Positions 23,897 through 36,200 of a stretch of DNA of 64,000 bases are shown one piece after another (position 1 is the stretch's first letter; each line of letters begins with the position of its first letter). The translations under genes and the position numbers were made by a program. Under the pieces are notes generated by a model. It saw nothing but the letters and a program-made list of their open reading frames with translations, ran no database searches and was not told the origin of the DNA. Source of the stretch: Haliclona indistincta. Taxonomy: Eukaryota > Porifera > Demospongiae > Haplosclerida > Chalinidae. The DNA lies in NCBI GenBank assembly GCA_964017065.1, contig OZ024783.1, forward strand, positions 5,885,572-5,949,571, read 5' to 3'.

Positions 23897-26350
23897 CACT
23901 CGGTTCAAAAATCTACTCATGCACTCAATATGTGCTCACACATGTACAAACAGATGAAGGAACAAGCATGCAAGAATCAGAAGATCAATTGCGATCAATT
24001 GTACTAAATTTTGTTAACTTTCAAAAAACGTTGTTAAAACTTGTCATAAAAGACCAAGCAAACAGCAGCTACAGTACTGTAAATTATAATTATTACATGT
24101 AAAACCTTTGAATGATGAAATATAGTTTGCTTTGTAGCAGAAGCCACAGTGCCTTGCATCAGTAACCCATTCTCCAACTGTGCATGCAGAGCATAGCTTG
24201 TACATTGCACATTGAGTATACAACAATTCACTCACTCTAGTAGATGCCAGTCTCCAGCCATTGTTTTCTATTCTTCTGTACCATCCTTCAGTGTCTAAAC
24301 CTGTAACAATTTCAAAGCAAATTCCATAGACTGTGCAGCTCAGCCTTATAATAGTGCAATAAACACAGCATTTCTAAGGTGATGACATGTGCACGTACTG
24401 TTTTTAACTGTCAAAACGTATGTGTTGAGTTCTAAAATTACTCAATCTCCCTCAGTTTCCTCACTTCTCCTACTTCACTACTAGCTCATACCAGTGATTC
24501 TGGGTTGTTTGTTGTGTACATCACGAGGTAGTCTCATCTTCTGGCTCATCGCAGTGTAGTCTCTAGGACTGAATGCACACATGTCCACTACAGGACGATG
24601 AGTGAATATCTTATAGTAGATGTTTGGCGGAAACGTTGTCTAAATAGAAAAGAATACACTAGCTTAACCTTTCACAAGTGACGGACTACTATTTTTGCCT
24701 AGCAAGTCTGACGTCACAGGAAGTGGGTGCCAAAACATCGAAATGCACACAAACAGAGGCTAGAATTTCTGTTCGTACTTGGAGGTTAACAGAGCTTTAA
24801 ATCATGAAATTATTTGTTGCTCTGGACAAAAATGCCTATGCTGCGTAATAAAAAAGGCTCTAAAGCATGCTCTAAATTTGCAAAAAGTTCACATACAGCA
24901 CGTACCCCTCCTAATCTGAAACGTACAAATCCACTGGATGCCTTGTCAATCAACTTAGCCTGTGAAAATTAATTAAACATTAAAATAACTATCACTAACA
25001 GTACACACATGCTTACTTACTTATCTGCACACACACACGCACCCACGCACACACACACGCACACACACTCACACATTGTGGTATACTCACCTCACTAGGA
25101 TTGACTGATTTCAGCATGACCTCGGGATTGCCCTTGCTATGAAAATTAATGAGTTCACGATAGAATTGAAACACCTTGATATCCTGTATAATACACATGA
25201 ACTAAAACAGAATTCGCGTGGAAGAAATTTTCGTGAATGCACAAGATAGAGCATTTCGTGAATCAATGCTATTGCCCTATCTTAGTCAACTAAAACAAGA
25301 CATTCGCGGATAAAACTTTAGCAAATTTAGTCTGTAATTTAAAATTTCTCACACTAATTTTCTTGCTATACGCTGTTATTGTATAGCATGCATGCATTGC
25401 ACATGTATTAGAACCAGACATCGTGCAATACAAAGTGGGGAAAAGGATCTTTTTCTTGCGCTGTGTCATGAGTAGCATGAATTTGTGTCAAATCCTGGTT
25501 GCAAAGCAATACAATGTAAGACTTTTAAAATTGAACTGAGGCAGGATCACATGTGCCTTTTCACAATCATCAAGTGCGTACATGTTCATGCACCCACATT
25601 GCTCACTTTACCAATGCCTTTCATTTACTTACACTGTATCTTCTCCAAAACTTCTGTATCACAGTAGCAGCATAGTCTACATTTGAATACAGCTTTTGCC
25701 TCTGCAAAACAAAACGCAGCTATAAATGTGGATCAGTTCTCTTGATTACCTTAATTTTTCTTCTCATCTTTCTCCACCACTTTTGGATGATCCGTGCACA
25801 CATTTCTCTTCTTCGTACAAGAGATGGTGACAAGTATTCTCTGATGATCCATTTTTGATACTCTCCACTAAGCTACAATGAGGCAATGCCAAACTCAAAA
25901 GATGACTATCCTGCCTCCTACACACCTTGTGATCTAAAATGCTTCCATGCGATGAAAGAATAGCTTTGAGCTTTGATCTACAGGTGATGCAGGAACCAAA
26001 ATAATGTAACGTACGAGAGTGTTTGTGTGCATGCTGACCTTATTCTGTAACCTCTCCAGATTCTCTGTATCTCTATAGCTGCTGCTATTTGCCTATTCTC
26101 TCCACCTTCTCTCACCAATTGCTAGAGTTGATTACCAGCAAATAAAACACGAGGCAATGGCGAGATCGGACTCGATGAGCCCAATGTCTACCTTTCTCCT
26201 CTTAGCTCCAGCTACCGCTAGCAGAAACGCGCAGTCGTTGTCACCTATAGATTATTAGTTCTTAGGGTACGTACAGAACATGCAGTGTACAGCAAGAGAT
26301 CTGAACTGACCTGGAAACTGTACGATCCTGAGTAGATCTCTAGCTTCCAT
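22592..26350 (-). CDS. MFI-1: IQ-motif protein related to C11orf65/MFI, with an in-frame TGA
   Basis: Fourteen or more exons on the minus strand, all with GT-AG: 26311-26350, 26192-26244, 26039-26121, 25926-25977, 25750-25872, 25633-25701, 25091-25183, 24906-24959, 24492-24639, 24236-24300, 24106-24177, 23768-23832, 22867-22927, 22750-22814, 22592-22682. The frame joins perfectly to 377 residues, except for TGA at 23788-23790 (codon 299), where MFI-3 has CGA. IQ-like segments are IQRIWRGYRIR, RIIQKWWRK and VIQKFWRRY. The family core is VRFRLGG, FPPNIYYKIFTHRP, FSPRDYTAM and GWYRRIENNGWR, as in human C11orf65 (MFI). Human MFI is reported to bind mitochondrial fission factor; the sponge role is unknown. 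IQ motifs suggest calmodulin or light-chain binding. The TGA could mean a truncated protein, a pseudogene or an assembly error. A 772-bp foldback element sits in the intron just downstream of exon 12. Confidence 0.82.
22985..23756. mobile_element. 772-bp foldback element with 9-bp target duplication (MULE-like)
   Basis: Terminal repeats begin GGGTGTCTCCAATCG, run through several copies of ACTGGACTGG, and extend over most of each half. ATTTTGCTA flanks both sides (22976-22984 and 23757-23765). The paralogous intron in MFI-3 has a single ATTTTGCTA at 56213-56221 and no element, which is the empty site. A 9-bp duplication and long inverted termini are typical of Mutator-like elements. No transposase is encoded. 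Confidence 0.85.
23846..23894. repeat. (CA)n microsatellite in MFI-1 intron
   Basis: CA dinucleotide run directly beside the acceptor of exon 12. The gap at 56322 starts at the matching place in MFI-3. Confidence 0.9.
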
Positions 26351-26717
26351 CTTGGATATTGCTAGGCAACGTGATTAGTAGCCTCGCCCCTAACGCCCCA
26401 TCTGGGGTGGGGCTCTCCGTCAAGCACGTCGTTAGCTAGCTAGCCGAGTAGCTAGCTCTTATGAGTACCTAAGCTAACTAGAGCTAGCTAGCGTTAGTTA
26501 AGATCTCTTGTTATGCTCAGTTTGCAATTTATCCGTCGTTTGTGCACGCATTCTAAAAAAATGCGTTACAATGACAAGATAGGCATTGATCTAGCTTGTC
26601 GCAAACAGTGTTGCGGATACTACTACGTCCGGTATCACGGTGCTGAAGTTAGCAGCTCGTTTGCAAGAACAAGAACTTAAGGAAGTTTATGTGCTTGGCA
26701 ACTGATAAGCATAGCTA
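26351..26717. promoter_or_regulatory. candidate divergent promoter of MFI-1 (-) and CHS-C (+)
   Basis: The ATG codons of the two genes face away from each other across only 367 bp. The spacer holds a GAGCTAGCTAGC-rich stretch, with no TATA box I would defend. Shared regulation is inferred from spacing only. Confidence 0.45.
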
Positions 26718-29700
26718 ATGGCGGCTCGAATTACTAGCAATGATTCATTGATCACTGCAGATCTTCAACATTCCGCAGCAGACACCGTAGGCAATGACGA
26801 TACAGACGGCGTAGAAGAGAATTCAAAAAGCAGAAGCGCATCAGATGATGGAGAAGATATAAAGTTAGAGAGAAATGGAGAAGGTTCTTCCAAAACCCAC
26901 AAGGAAAATGAAAATATCAATTGTGACGAAATTTTCTCCGAAAGCAAGCAAAATGTACGGTATTTTGTGCTATTTGTAAAGCTGCTCGTATTTCTACTAG
27001 TACTCACAACTCTTGTCGCTAGTAAGATTTCTATTACAACAATGATCGGGCACCTCCATTCAATGACACCATTCGGAAATCATCCCGCAATCAATACAAC
27101 TGATGAACGAGACATGAAGACAGCAATTCGACTCTACTGGCAGCTTCTACTCATTCTAGCAATTCCTAACCTCATTACATGGGTGCGTTCACTATTCAAT
27201 GGAGTCATTGGAAAGTCAGCAAGTCAACCTCGACCAAAATTTTGGTCTATTGTTGGAGTGAGCATAATACATGTACTTTTCATGTTAAATATTCTACTTT
27301 TGGTATGAACATCCATTGTTCACGTACATTTATGTACGTATACTAATATATTATACCGCCACAAATAATTATGCATACGTTGACAATGGTGATGTGTCAG
27401 TTATTGCATTAACTACTATTGTCCTTCTCAGTAATCATGAGGGGTTTGTATTATAATATTATTTGCTTTTAAAGAACTCCGAGTCATAATTTTATTCTAA
27501 TAAAATGGATGCATACGTTATAGCGTACCTCACGCATGTTTATACACTATGTATGCATCCATAGCTCGAGTTTCAGTTGACCTTCTAGCTACAAGAAATA
27601 CTTCACTTTCTTTAGAAGGTGCAAATTCTAAAGAATTAATTATCTTGTATATAGGGTGTTGTGGTAGCAGCAGCTGAAGCAATCTCTGAAACAGGATTAC
27701 TATTTTGTGGCTGGATATTACCACCTCCAGAAATTTCACTTTTTCTCATGAATGGAATGTTTTTGGTACCAGGATTTGTAGACATGCTGATTTATGCTAA
27801 ACACAGCCACAAGTCTAAATACGGTAAAGCTGATCCTCTTAAAAGTAATGAAGGCAAACCTGGATCCAGTACAAAGCCGTGTAGCAGTCTTAGACACTTC
27901 AGAAATCGAGTTGCAGGAGGATGGTGTTCAAAACGCAGTACTGTTTTAAACGCCATTTTGCAAGTTGTAGGATTGTTGTTTCAGCTTGTTGGAATATTGC
28001 TAGCATGTGTGTTTGTTAGTCTTGTTGCGATGGAGACAGCACCAGTAATGACATGGATTGTGCTAGGGGGAACTGCAGGTCTTAGCCTACTACTGTCTAC
28101 AATTTGGGTTGGTAGAGTTCAGCAACTTCTTGAAATACCAAATCTCAATACTCTCAGTACTGAATACAAGGAGTATGCTAAAAAGAACAACTTTGAACCA
28201 ACTGCAAGATGGAAAGCAAGTAAGCACATTAATTGTTTGATTGCTACAAATGTACTAGCATGCACTTTTTTGAATGTTATAGTTGCATCACTGATCTATT
28301 TGTAATTGTAGGTTTTATTGCAGCCACAGTGAGATTGATACTCTATCCATTCGCATCATATGTGATCTTCCGATACTCATACAGATTGAAAACTGAACAA
28401 AACTTCATCTCTGTTGATCCATGGTGCCTAGAAAATGGTATGTCTATAGCACAGGCTTTAGCACATTGGAAACATCAAGAAATGGCTGTCTTCGTAGTGC
28501 ATGTCATGTGCAGTTTTCTGGCATATTCATTGTCTTGGTTAGCTTGCTTCACAACATTACACAAGTACGGATTGGCACTTCCAGTGATGCTTGCAACTCC
28601 TGCTTCTTTAGCAGTGTACATCTCCATGACTTACTTTGAGGCAGATATGGGATTTAAGATGGACAAAATCGTTGACTTTACTGTTGTTGACACAAGTACA
28701 CCCCTTTGGCTGATCTTAGCCTTTTTCTTTGCTTTGCTTTTATGGATAGGGCAATGCATGATCAATTCGTATAGACTGTGGACAACAAAGAATGCCATAT
28801 TAGCTTCTGACAAGGACATGTTTGTTCGACCGTACTACAACAGCATTCTCCTCGAACAATACCTTATCATGAACAGAAATGATCTGCTTGCAAAAAAGAA
28901 AGAAAGAAAAGTCAGCTGCAGTAGCACAGTCTTCATTTGCTCTACGATGTTTAGAGAGAATGCCATGGAAATGAAGCAAATGCTTCAGTCACTCAGGAGA
29001 GTAGCAGCATTCAACAAGTCTGTACGAAGTGACACCTCTAACAGAACTAAGAATACAAAATTTGAATCTCATGTTTTCTTTGATGGTGGATGCAATGGTG
29101 GAAGTATTCTTCAATTTGGAAAGCAACTATTGAGTCTGATTCCAGACACACTCGGAGTGGAACTTGAGGAAGCTACTAGAACTAAAACACCTTATGGATG
29201 CCGTTTTGAGTGGACCATTGAGGCCGATGAAGAAGAGAATAATAGTGATAAAGGAATGCCATTCGTTGTTCATTTCAAGGACAATAAAAAAGTCAAAAAC
29301 AAGAAAAGATGGAGTCAAGTTATGTACATGAACTATGTCATCAACTACAGAGCAAAGGAGGACAATCTTGATCTCAACAACACGTTCATTCTCACCACTG
29401 ATGCTGATATCGACTTCAAGGCAAAATCAGCTGTTGTACTGCTTGACATGCTTGCTCGTGATCCTCATGTTGGTGCTGTCTCATCTCGTACTCATCCTAA
29501 GGGTAGTGGCCTCCTCTACTGGTATCAGGTGTTTGATTATGCTGTTGGACATTGGCTACAGAAACCAGCTGAACACATTCTTGGTTGTGTTCTCTGCTGT
29601 CCTGGCTGCTTCAGTATCTTCCGCTGCTCTGCTCTCAAGGATTGCCTCGAGACATATTCTGGAGAAGTTACTGGTGCTACTGACTTCCTCACCAAAGACA

Positions 29701-31471
29701 TGGGAGAGGACAGATGGCTCTGCACTCTGTTAGTAGAAAATGGATGGAGATTGGAGTACTGTGCTATATCCAAAAACAAAACATTCTGTCCTGTAGATTT
29801 CGATGAGTTTTTCAAGCAGAGACGACGATGGATACCATCCACTGTAGCTAATCTCTGGCTGTTGGTGTCATTGTCCAGAAGAATAACTCGCAACAACAAA
29901 TCAATCAACTTCTTATTCATCATATATCAAGCCTTCCTCATTTTATCAACTGTCCTTGCTCCAGGAACCGTCATTATTATCATATCTGCTAGTCTACAAC
30001 AGATACATGATATCAACCAGATAGCGCTCATCAGCTCACTTCTAGCAGTCAGTGTACTGTATGCCCTGATATGCTTATTTACAAATCAAAGAACTCAGCT
30101 TGATTTTGCAAAGATGCTGACTCTATTCTTCGCTGTACTTATGGTTGTTGTTGCAGTTGGATTAATAAAGGGAGTTGTAGATGATATCCGAATCCTTTTT
30201 ACAAATCATACAATGGATTCCGCTGATTTCAGGCTTCCAGTTGATGCTAGCACTTTGTATATAGGATTCTATATTCTTGTCTTTCCGATAGCAGTTATTT
30301 TGCACTATCGTGAGTGGTGGTGTCTCTTACAGTGCATATGGTATTTTCTTGGTCTTCCTGGTGGCTATCTTGTCTAGCTTATCTACTCAGCTGCTAACCT
30401 GAACAGCCGAAGCTGGGGAACAAGAGAGGCCAAAAACAATGATGACAATAAGAACATATTCATAGTCTTGTTCAAGAAGATGATCATGAAGATGAAGATG
30501 AAATTCTGTCAAAAAGAAGCAGACAGCTTAGCAGAGACAAGTGATGATACTAACCACCATGAAGGTAAATTGTTATACAAGTACCTTTATAATACATGCA
30601 TTTTTATTCTTCTAAAGCTAATGAAAAAGAAGCTATAGATGATAAGAATTGGCTCAATAAACACGAGTCTTTCGTAAGTTATCTATTAATTTTGTGCCTA
30701 CTTTTATTGCTCACAATTTTGTTTAATAATAAAATTATATATTAATAGCATTTCCGAGGCAAACTTTTTAAAGAAGGGCACAGAAATGAACGTTGTGTTT
30801 CAGAAATTATTGGAGAAGTATGTATGCACCAACCATGCATTCATCTATAATAAATATTAATAATATGTATAATTATTATGGTCATTTATCAATAAGTTGT
30901 TTACACGCAGGACTCGAAAAAAATGCAAGTAAAACTTAAAGGTCTGTTAAGGCGTCCAGAGAAGTCTGCTAAGACGGTTTTCGGTGCTCAAATCAAAGAG
31001 GAGAGAAAAATGCGACAGACAGAAATGATGATAAATGATTTACCCAAAATGGAACCGTTTGAATGTGAAGAAAGCAATTTTTGGAAGAAACTAATTGACA
31101 ATAAACTACGCCCAGTTCCAGAAAGTCAATGTCTAACCAATAAACTAGAAAGAAAATTGAAACGCCTACGTTATAGCACTTTAATCGCCATTTTTCTCAT
31201 CAACCTTATCTGGATCATGCTCTTTCTTACACTGACTTTTGAAGAGCTTCAATTACTGAACATCAACCCTAGAGTCCTGATCATTGTGTTTCTCGGTATC
31301 TACGGAGTGATTCTACTGATCCAGTTTGTCACGATGATCATACATCGATGTGTCACTCTCGCTCACTACATTGCTCGTTTTGATGAGTCAGATCAACAAG
31401 TACTGGTGTCTAGTAAAAAATCAGTATCAAAATCAATAGTGATTGAAAACCTTCAAACCATTGAAGCATAA
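26718..31471 (+). CDS. CHS-C: chitin synthase with premature stop and one degenerate SAM domain
   Basis: Exons: 26718-27257, 27655-28219, 28312-30564, 30618-30673, 30749-30817, 30911-31471. The N-terminus is longer and more acidic than in B. The catalytic region is complete (DAD at about residue 732, EDR, QRRRW). A TAG at 30375-30377 replaces the Leu codon of GGYLVLLIYSAANL, so translation would stop after 1056 residues, before the last helix and SWGTRE. The frame stays open beyond it to 31471 (1347 codons in all). The SAM1 exons are poorly conserved (KNWLNKHESF, HFRGKLFKEG). The two SAM2 exons are absent: the third SAM1 exon runs directly into the C-terminal two-helix module without an intron. 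It may be a recent pseudogene, a truncated enzyme or an allele with a sequencing error. Confidence 0.85.
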
Positions 31472-31957
31472 TAATTATTGTTGTTACATAATAATAGTCA
31501 AACATAACTAGGGTGTGCAAAATATTAATTATTTACTGTAATAGTGTGGTAGCGACAGTTGTGTGCATGAAAGAAAAACTTTTCGGCTTTTTAATAATAA
31601 AAATGATGAGATGAAAATGAATTATTACAGGGTAATAGACAAACAGTGAACTACAGTTAGTATTGGGATTAATTCCGAAGTCAGGTGTCTCCAGAAGATT
31701 AGCGCGTATAAAGCGTTGTTGTTGGTCTAAACATGCACTAGTACATGCATAGTTACTCATAGTGTTAATGCTGCTTTGAAGCTAAGCAGATTGAAAATTC
31801 ACCGAGTTACAGGATTCACTAACATTAAAAAACCCGCCCATGTGATGTGAGATGGGTGGGGCTCGTGATTGATAAACATGTGGGCCCTTTGCAGCCAAGT
31901 TTTAGGGCGTACAAAAATGTTTGTACACAGTACGTGCAGCATGAGTAGTACTATACA
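31472..31957. other. intergenic, nothing recognised
   Basis: AT-rich sequence downstream of CHS-C with no open frame of interest. Unlike after B, D and E, no MFI-like exons follow CHS-C. Confidence 0.45.
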
Positions 31958-32200
31958 GTGTTACCGTGTTTGTACTTCACTTCAGTTCGATGGATCATTC
32001 CACTTGCTGCTATAGCAGACGTATGTACAAGGAAAAATTATTTCTTACACTCCTTTGTTCCTAATTCTGTTGTTCTTTGGAATTCACTCCCTTTTTCTCT
32101 CCAATCGACTATTTCTATCTCTTCTTTTAAATATAACTTAGTTAAATTTCTTTCAGAACATGGACTTGTATTAGCTTTTGCTATTTTCATGTTGAAAGTT
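31958..32200 (+). mobile_element. LINE (non-LTR retrotransposon) reverse transcriptase C-terminal relic
   Basis: The frame reads RKNYFLHSFVPNSVVLWNSL and then PFSLQSTISISSFKYNL. This is the characteristic tail found just after the reverse transcriptase domain of many LINE ORF2 proteins. Only this tail is present; no RT catalytic motif is seen. Confidence 0.6.
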
Positions 32201-32766
32201 CAAAAAAAAAAAAGGACATACCCCGATAAAATCAGCCTAAACATGACAGCTGGTGAGTCTAGTGGAGCCATAGCTGCGCTTCATCTCTCCCCTTTTCCTC
32301 CCAAGCCCTGTTGATCTATTCGGCCTCATTCGCGCGATATGCATATGTAATAAAGCCGTTCAACTGGTTAATGTTCGCCTGTCACTTGACCAATATGTCT
32401 GCTCAGCTCACTCAGCTGGGACGATATGCTAACCACAGGTATAGAAACTACCATGTTATCTTAGTTAGTAGTCACAGCACTTCAATGGCTGTTTTTCTCT
32501 ATTGCAGGAGAACCAAACATAATTCAGTGAACCAAAAAGGCACAGAAACAATCTAGAATAATGTGACAAAGCTAGATGTTGTCAGAACTGGATTCAAAAT
32601 GTACAAGTCATTTAAGTTGATCAAAAACAAAATGATGTGTACAGCAAAAGAAAAATTGTAGGACAACTGTAGTTCAAAGCTGAGGCAGCTACGTATGTAC
32701 ATGTATAATACATGGAGGGAGTTAGTAGTAAGGGTGACGGTATAGTTGCTGCTGTTGAGCTGTGTG

Positions 32767-33076
32767 TTACTGCTGCGCTTCTTCTGTGTAATCAAAATCG
32801 CCGACTCCGCCTGATAGTTGTGACAGCAAATGATCAGATGTCTCATACTGTAATAAAAGAAATTATAAAAATATTATTAGCAATACCACTTTTGCTATTT
32901 TTTTTAATCTTGCAAAAAATCACTGCTATTCAAGTGAGTGGAATGAAAAAAATTATTTTAGGCAGCCAAGTGCACATACCTTTCCACTGCATTCATCATC
33001 CGATCCATTACCCTCTCCTCCTCCTCCTCTTGCACCATCTTCTGGTGGTTTCGAGTCTTTGGTTTCAACTCCTTTT
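32767..33076 (-). pseudogene. two 3' exons of an unidentified minus-strand gene
   Basis: Two stretches on the minus strand (32980-33076 and 32767-32847) have matching GT-AG boundaries and a continuous frame ending in TAA. The first is Gly/Glu-rich (KPPEDGARGGGGEGNG). The second reads YETSDHLLSQLSGGVGDFDY. I do not recognise the family. Upstream exons are cut off by the truncated CHS-D junction near 33229, so this is probably a fragment. It occupies the place where MFI would be expected after CHS-C, but is not MFI. Confidence 0.35.
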
Positions 33077-33228
33077 CTACATGAAAAATAAAATTGTGAG
33101 CTAGAGCAATTACATGAACTAAAATTTCAATTTTTAAATTTTAAAAATTTATTTACTTTTTTACTGGTAAAAAAATTTAGGTGGAGTGGGCTGAGTGCAG
33201 TAGCCAAGGAGTAGCTAATCAGTAGCTA

Positions 33229-36200
33229 ATCAGCTGTTGTACTGCTTGACATGCTTGCTCGTGATCCTCATGTTGGTGCTGTCTCATCTCGTACTCATCC
33301 TAAGGGTAGTGGCCTCCTCTACTGGTATCAGGTGTTTGAATATGCCATCGGACATTGGCTACAAAAACCAGCTGAACACATTCTTGGTTGTGTTCTCTGC
33401 TGTCCTGGGTGCTTCAGTATCTTCCGCTGTTCTGCTCTCAATGATTGTCTTGAAACATACTCTGAAGAGGTCACCAGTGCCTTTGATTTTCTCACCAAAG
33501 ACATGGGAGAGGACAGGTGGCTCTGCACTCTGTTAATAAAGAATGGTTGGAGGTTGGAATATTGTGCTATTTCTAAAAATGAAACATTCTGTCCAGTGAA
33601 CTTCAATGAGTTTTTCAAGCAGAGACGCAGGTGGATACCATCTACTGTGGCCAATCTTTGGCTATTGGTGTCATCATCCAAAAAAATAACACATAACAAG
33701 TCAATTAACTGCTTCTTCATCTTATACCAAGTCTTGATAATTCTTTCAACGGTCATTTCTCCAGCAACTGTCATTATCATTATTTCTGCCAGCCTGGTGC
33801 AAGCACCTGTTAACCAAGCAATTCTCATTGGCATGCTGGTGATAATTAGTGTGCTGTATGGCCTCATATGCTTGTGTACAAATCAAAAGACACAGCTATA
33901 CTTTTCAAAACTACTGACACTTTTCTTTGCCATTCTTATGGTTGCTGTAGTTGTTGGACTGATAAAGGGAGTTGTTGATGACATTCTAGAAAGCAGTTTA
34001 GCAAACCAAGCATCGTTTAGCCACTTTAGGTTTCCAGTTGATATTAGCACTTTGTATTTAGGGTTCTTCATTCTCATCTTTCCGATCACAGCTATGTTAC
34101 ACATTCATGAGTTGTGGTATCTCACTCAATGCGTATGGTATCTTCTTGGGCTTCCTGGTGGATATCTTGTTTTGCTTATCTACTCAGCTGCTAACCTGAA
34201 CAGCCGAAGCTGGGGAACAAGAGAAAACAAAAGCGATAACGACAACGACAATGAGAACATATTCATAGTTCTGTACAAGAAGATGATAAAGATTTTATCA
34301 ACAAGCACATGTTGTCAGCAACATGTACAAACAAAGGATATTGCAACACAACAGCGAGATGAAAGAAGTGAAGATACTGATCACAGTGATACAGAACATA
34401 GAGGTATGGTAATGCAGATAATTATTGTAATAAGGTATATGACTCAAATAATTATCAGATGCTATGGCACCAGATGAACCATGGCTGACTGAATGGCTTA
34501 GTAACAATGATTGTTCTGTAAGTTGCATATACATAGCTATAAAGTTGCAATTGTCCTTATGATTTCTACATTGTATGTCACTTCATTAGCAATTTCATGA
34601 AAACTTTGTCCAAGAAGGGTACACTGAGGATTGGTTTGTGCAAGGCATGACCAAAAAAGTAGGTCTATACAGTTCGTATCATAATAGGCGTGCATATTAT
34701 TTTGTTCATACAACACATAGTCAATTTCAATGCCTAAACAGCTGTATACATGTAAAGTAACTCATAATTTTTCAGGATTTAAGAGCTATTGGAGTAAAAC
34801 CTGAAGGTCTTGTGAGGCGCCTGGAGAAATCTGCTAAGAAAGTTAATGGCAGTTCTATTAAATCTGAAATACCAGTGAGCTGGCTGTAACTTTACATCAT
34901 GTTTCCATAATTTTATTGTAATTACTGCTAAATTTTGTGAACAATGACAGAGCTCAGTCAAAGAATGGCTTACTGGTCTTAAGATGAACAATTATGTTCC
35001 AAATTTTGAAAGAGTTGGTTACAGCACAAGTGATGATGTGGAGCACCTAAAAGAAATTACTGAAAAAGAGCTGGAAAAGGATATTGGAATAAAAAAATTA
35101 GGCATGCAACTATGAACTGCGCTAATTTCTGATATGCATTTATTAATTTTTAGGTCATAGAAAAAGGCTCATCCGTGCTATAGAAATGTTGAGAATGGAA
35201 TCCAAAGGTATATTAGGGAGACACGGTAGTGTCTCCCTATGTAGGGTTGAACGAGAAAACAAGATGGCGGCTACATACAATGTATTAGCGTTCAAACGCT
35301 GATATTTCGCCTGGTGATGAATTTTATACGTCCAAAGACACTTAAATCTGCTATCTGGCGTTGCCCCATCTTACAGTAGCAAGGAGATTGCTCGAGATTG
35401 TTACTAAAGTGACGAACCTGGAAACGGTGAAAATCGAGTTTCGTCATCTTCGTTTTCTTCTTTCTTCTTTCTTCTTTCTTTCTTTCTTCCACTCGCCTAG
35501 CACCTTTACGTGAGCAGTGCCGAGACCAAAACACCCACGAACAGTCGTGAAATTCTCCTGGCATGTGCCTTTTGAACTTAGTTTTTAGCGCAACGGCAAT
35601 ATAAATTCCGCGATTTCTCGATCGTGATCCATTGTCAGCTAAGTGTTAGACGCCATTAATAATTATAGTGATTGCGCAATACGCACGTGACCAAGCTGTG
35701 GTTAGGGCACGTGACCAAGCACAAGCTTGAGTATCGCCACGCCGTATAGATCACAGAGAACACATATTTGTCTGGAGTCTTCGAAGTACGGTAAGCTAGC
35801 AAGCGCAGAATCACCGTTCTGCCTTGCCAGATAATTGTAACCGCCGTAAGCAAGTGTGGGCGGGGCTCGTATGCACTGCATGCGTAGGCGAGCTGATATC
35901 TACAGCATAAAAATTACTCACCTACACGTTTAAAATAAATATTGTTAATAATAAAGAAAAGCCATCAACAACAGGAAAACCAAACCAATGGTGGAAACAA
36001 AGATGGCACAGTAATTGCTTGATATTGAACTGCACTTCACTGAAAAAGGACACAAACAAGAAAATTAAAAAGATTTCTATCGAAATCAAAAGGATGTAGG
36101 GTTGTGAAATCTACCACTGGTCAACAATGTAAACTAACAAGGAACAAGCATGGAATGGTAACACGATTGCCTTGCTAACAGACCATAGATCCCTACATCA

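Noticed and set aside
28421..30000. Alternative-frame and minus-strand open frames across the chitin synthase exons
   Set aside because: The same shadows recur in B, C, D and E because the coding strand is conserved. None shows independent support.
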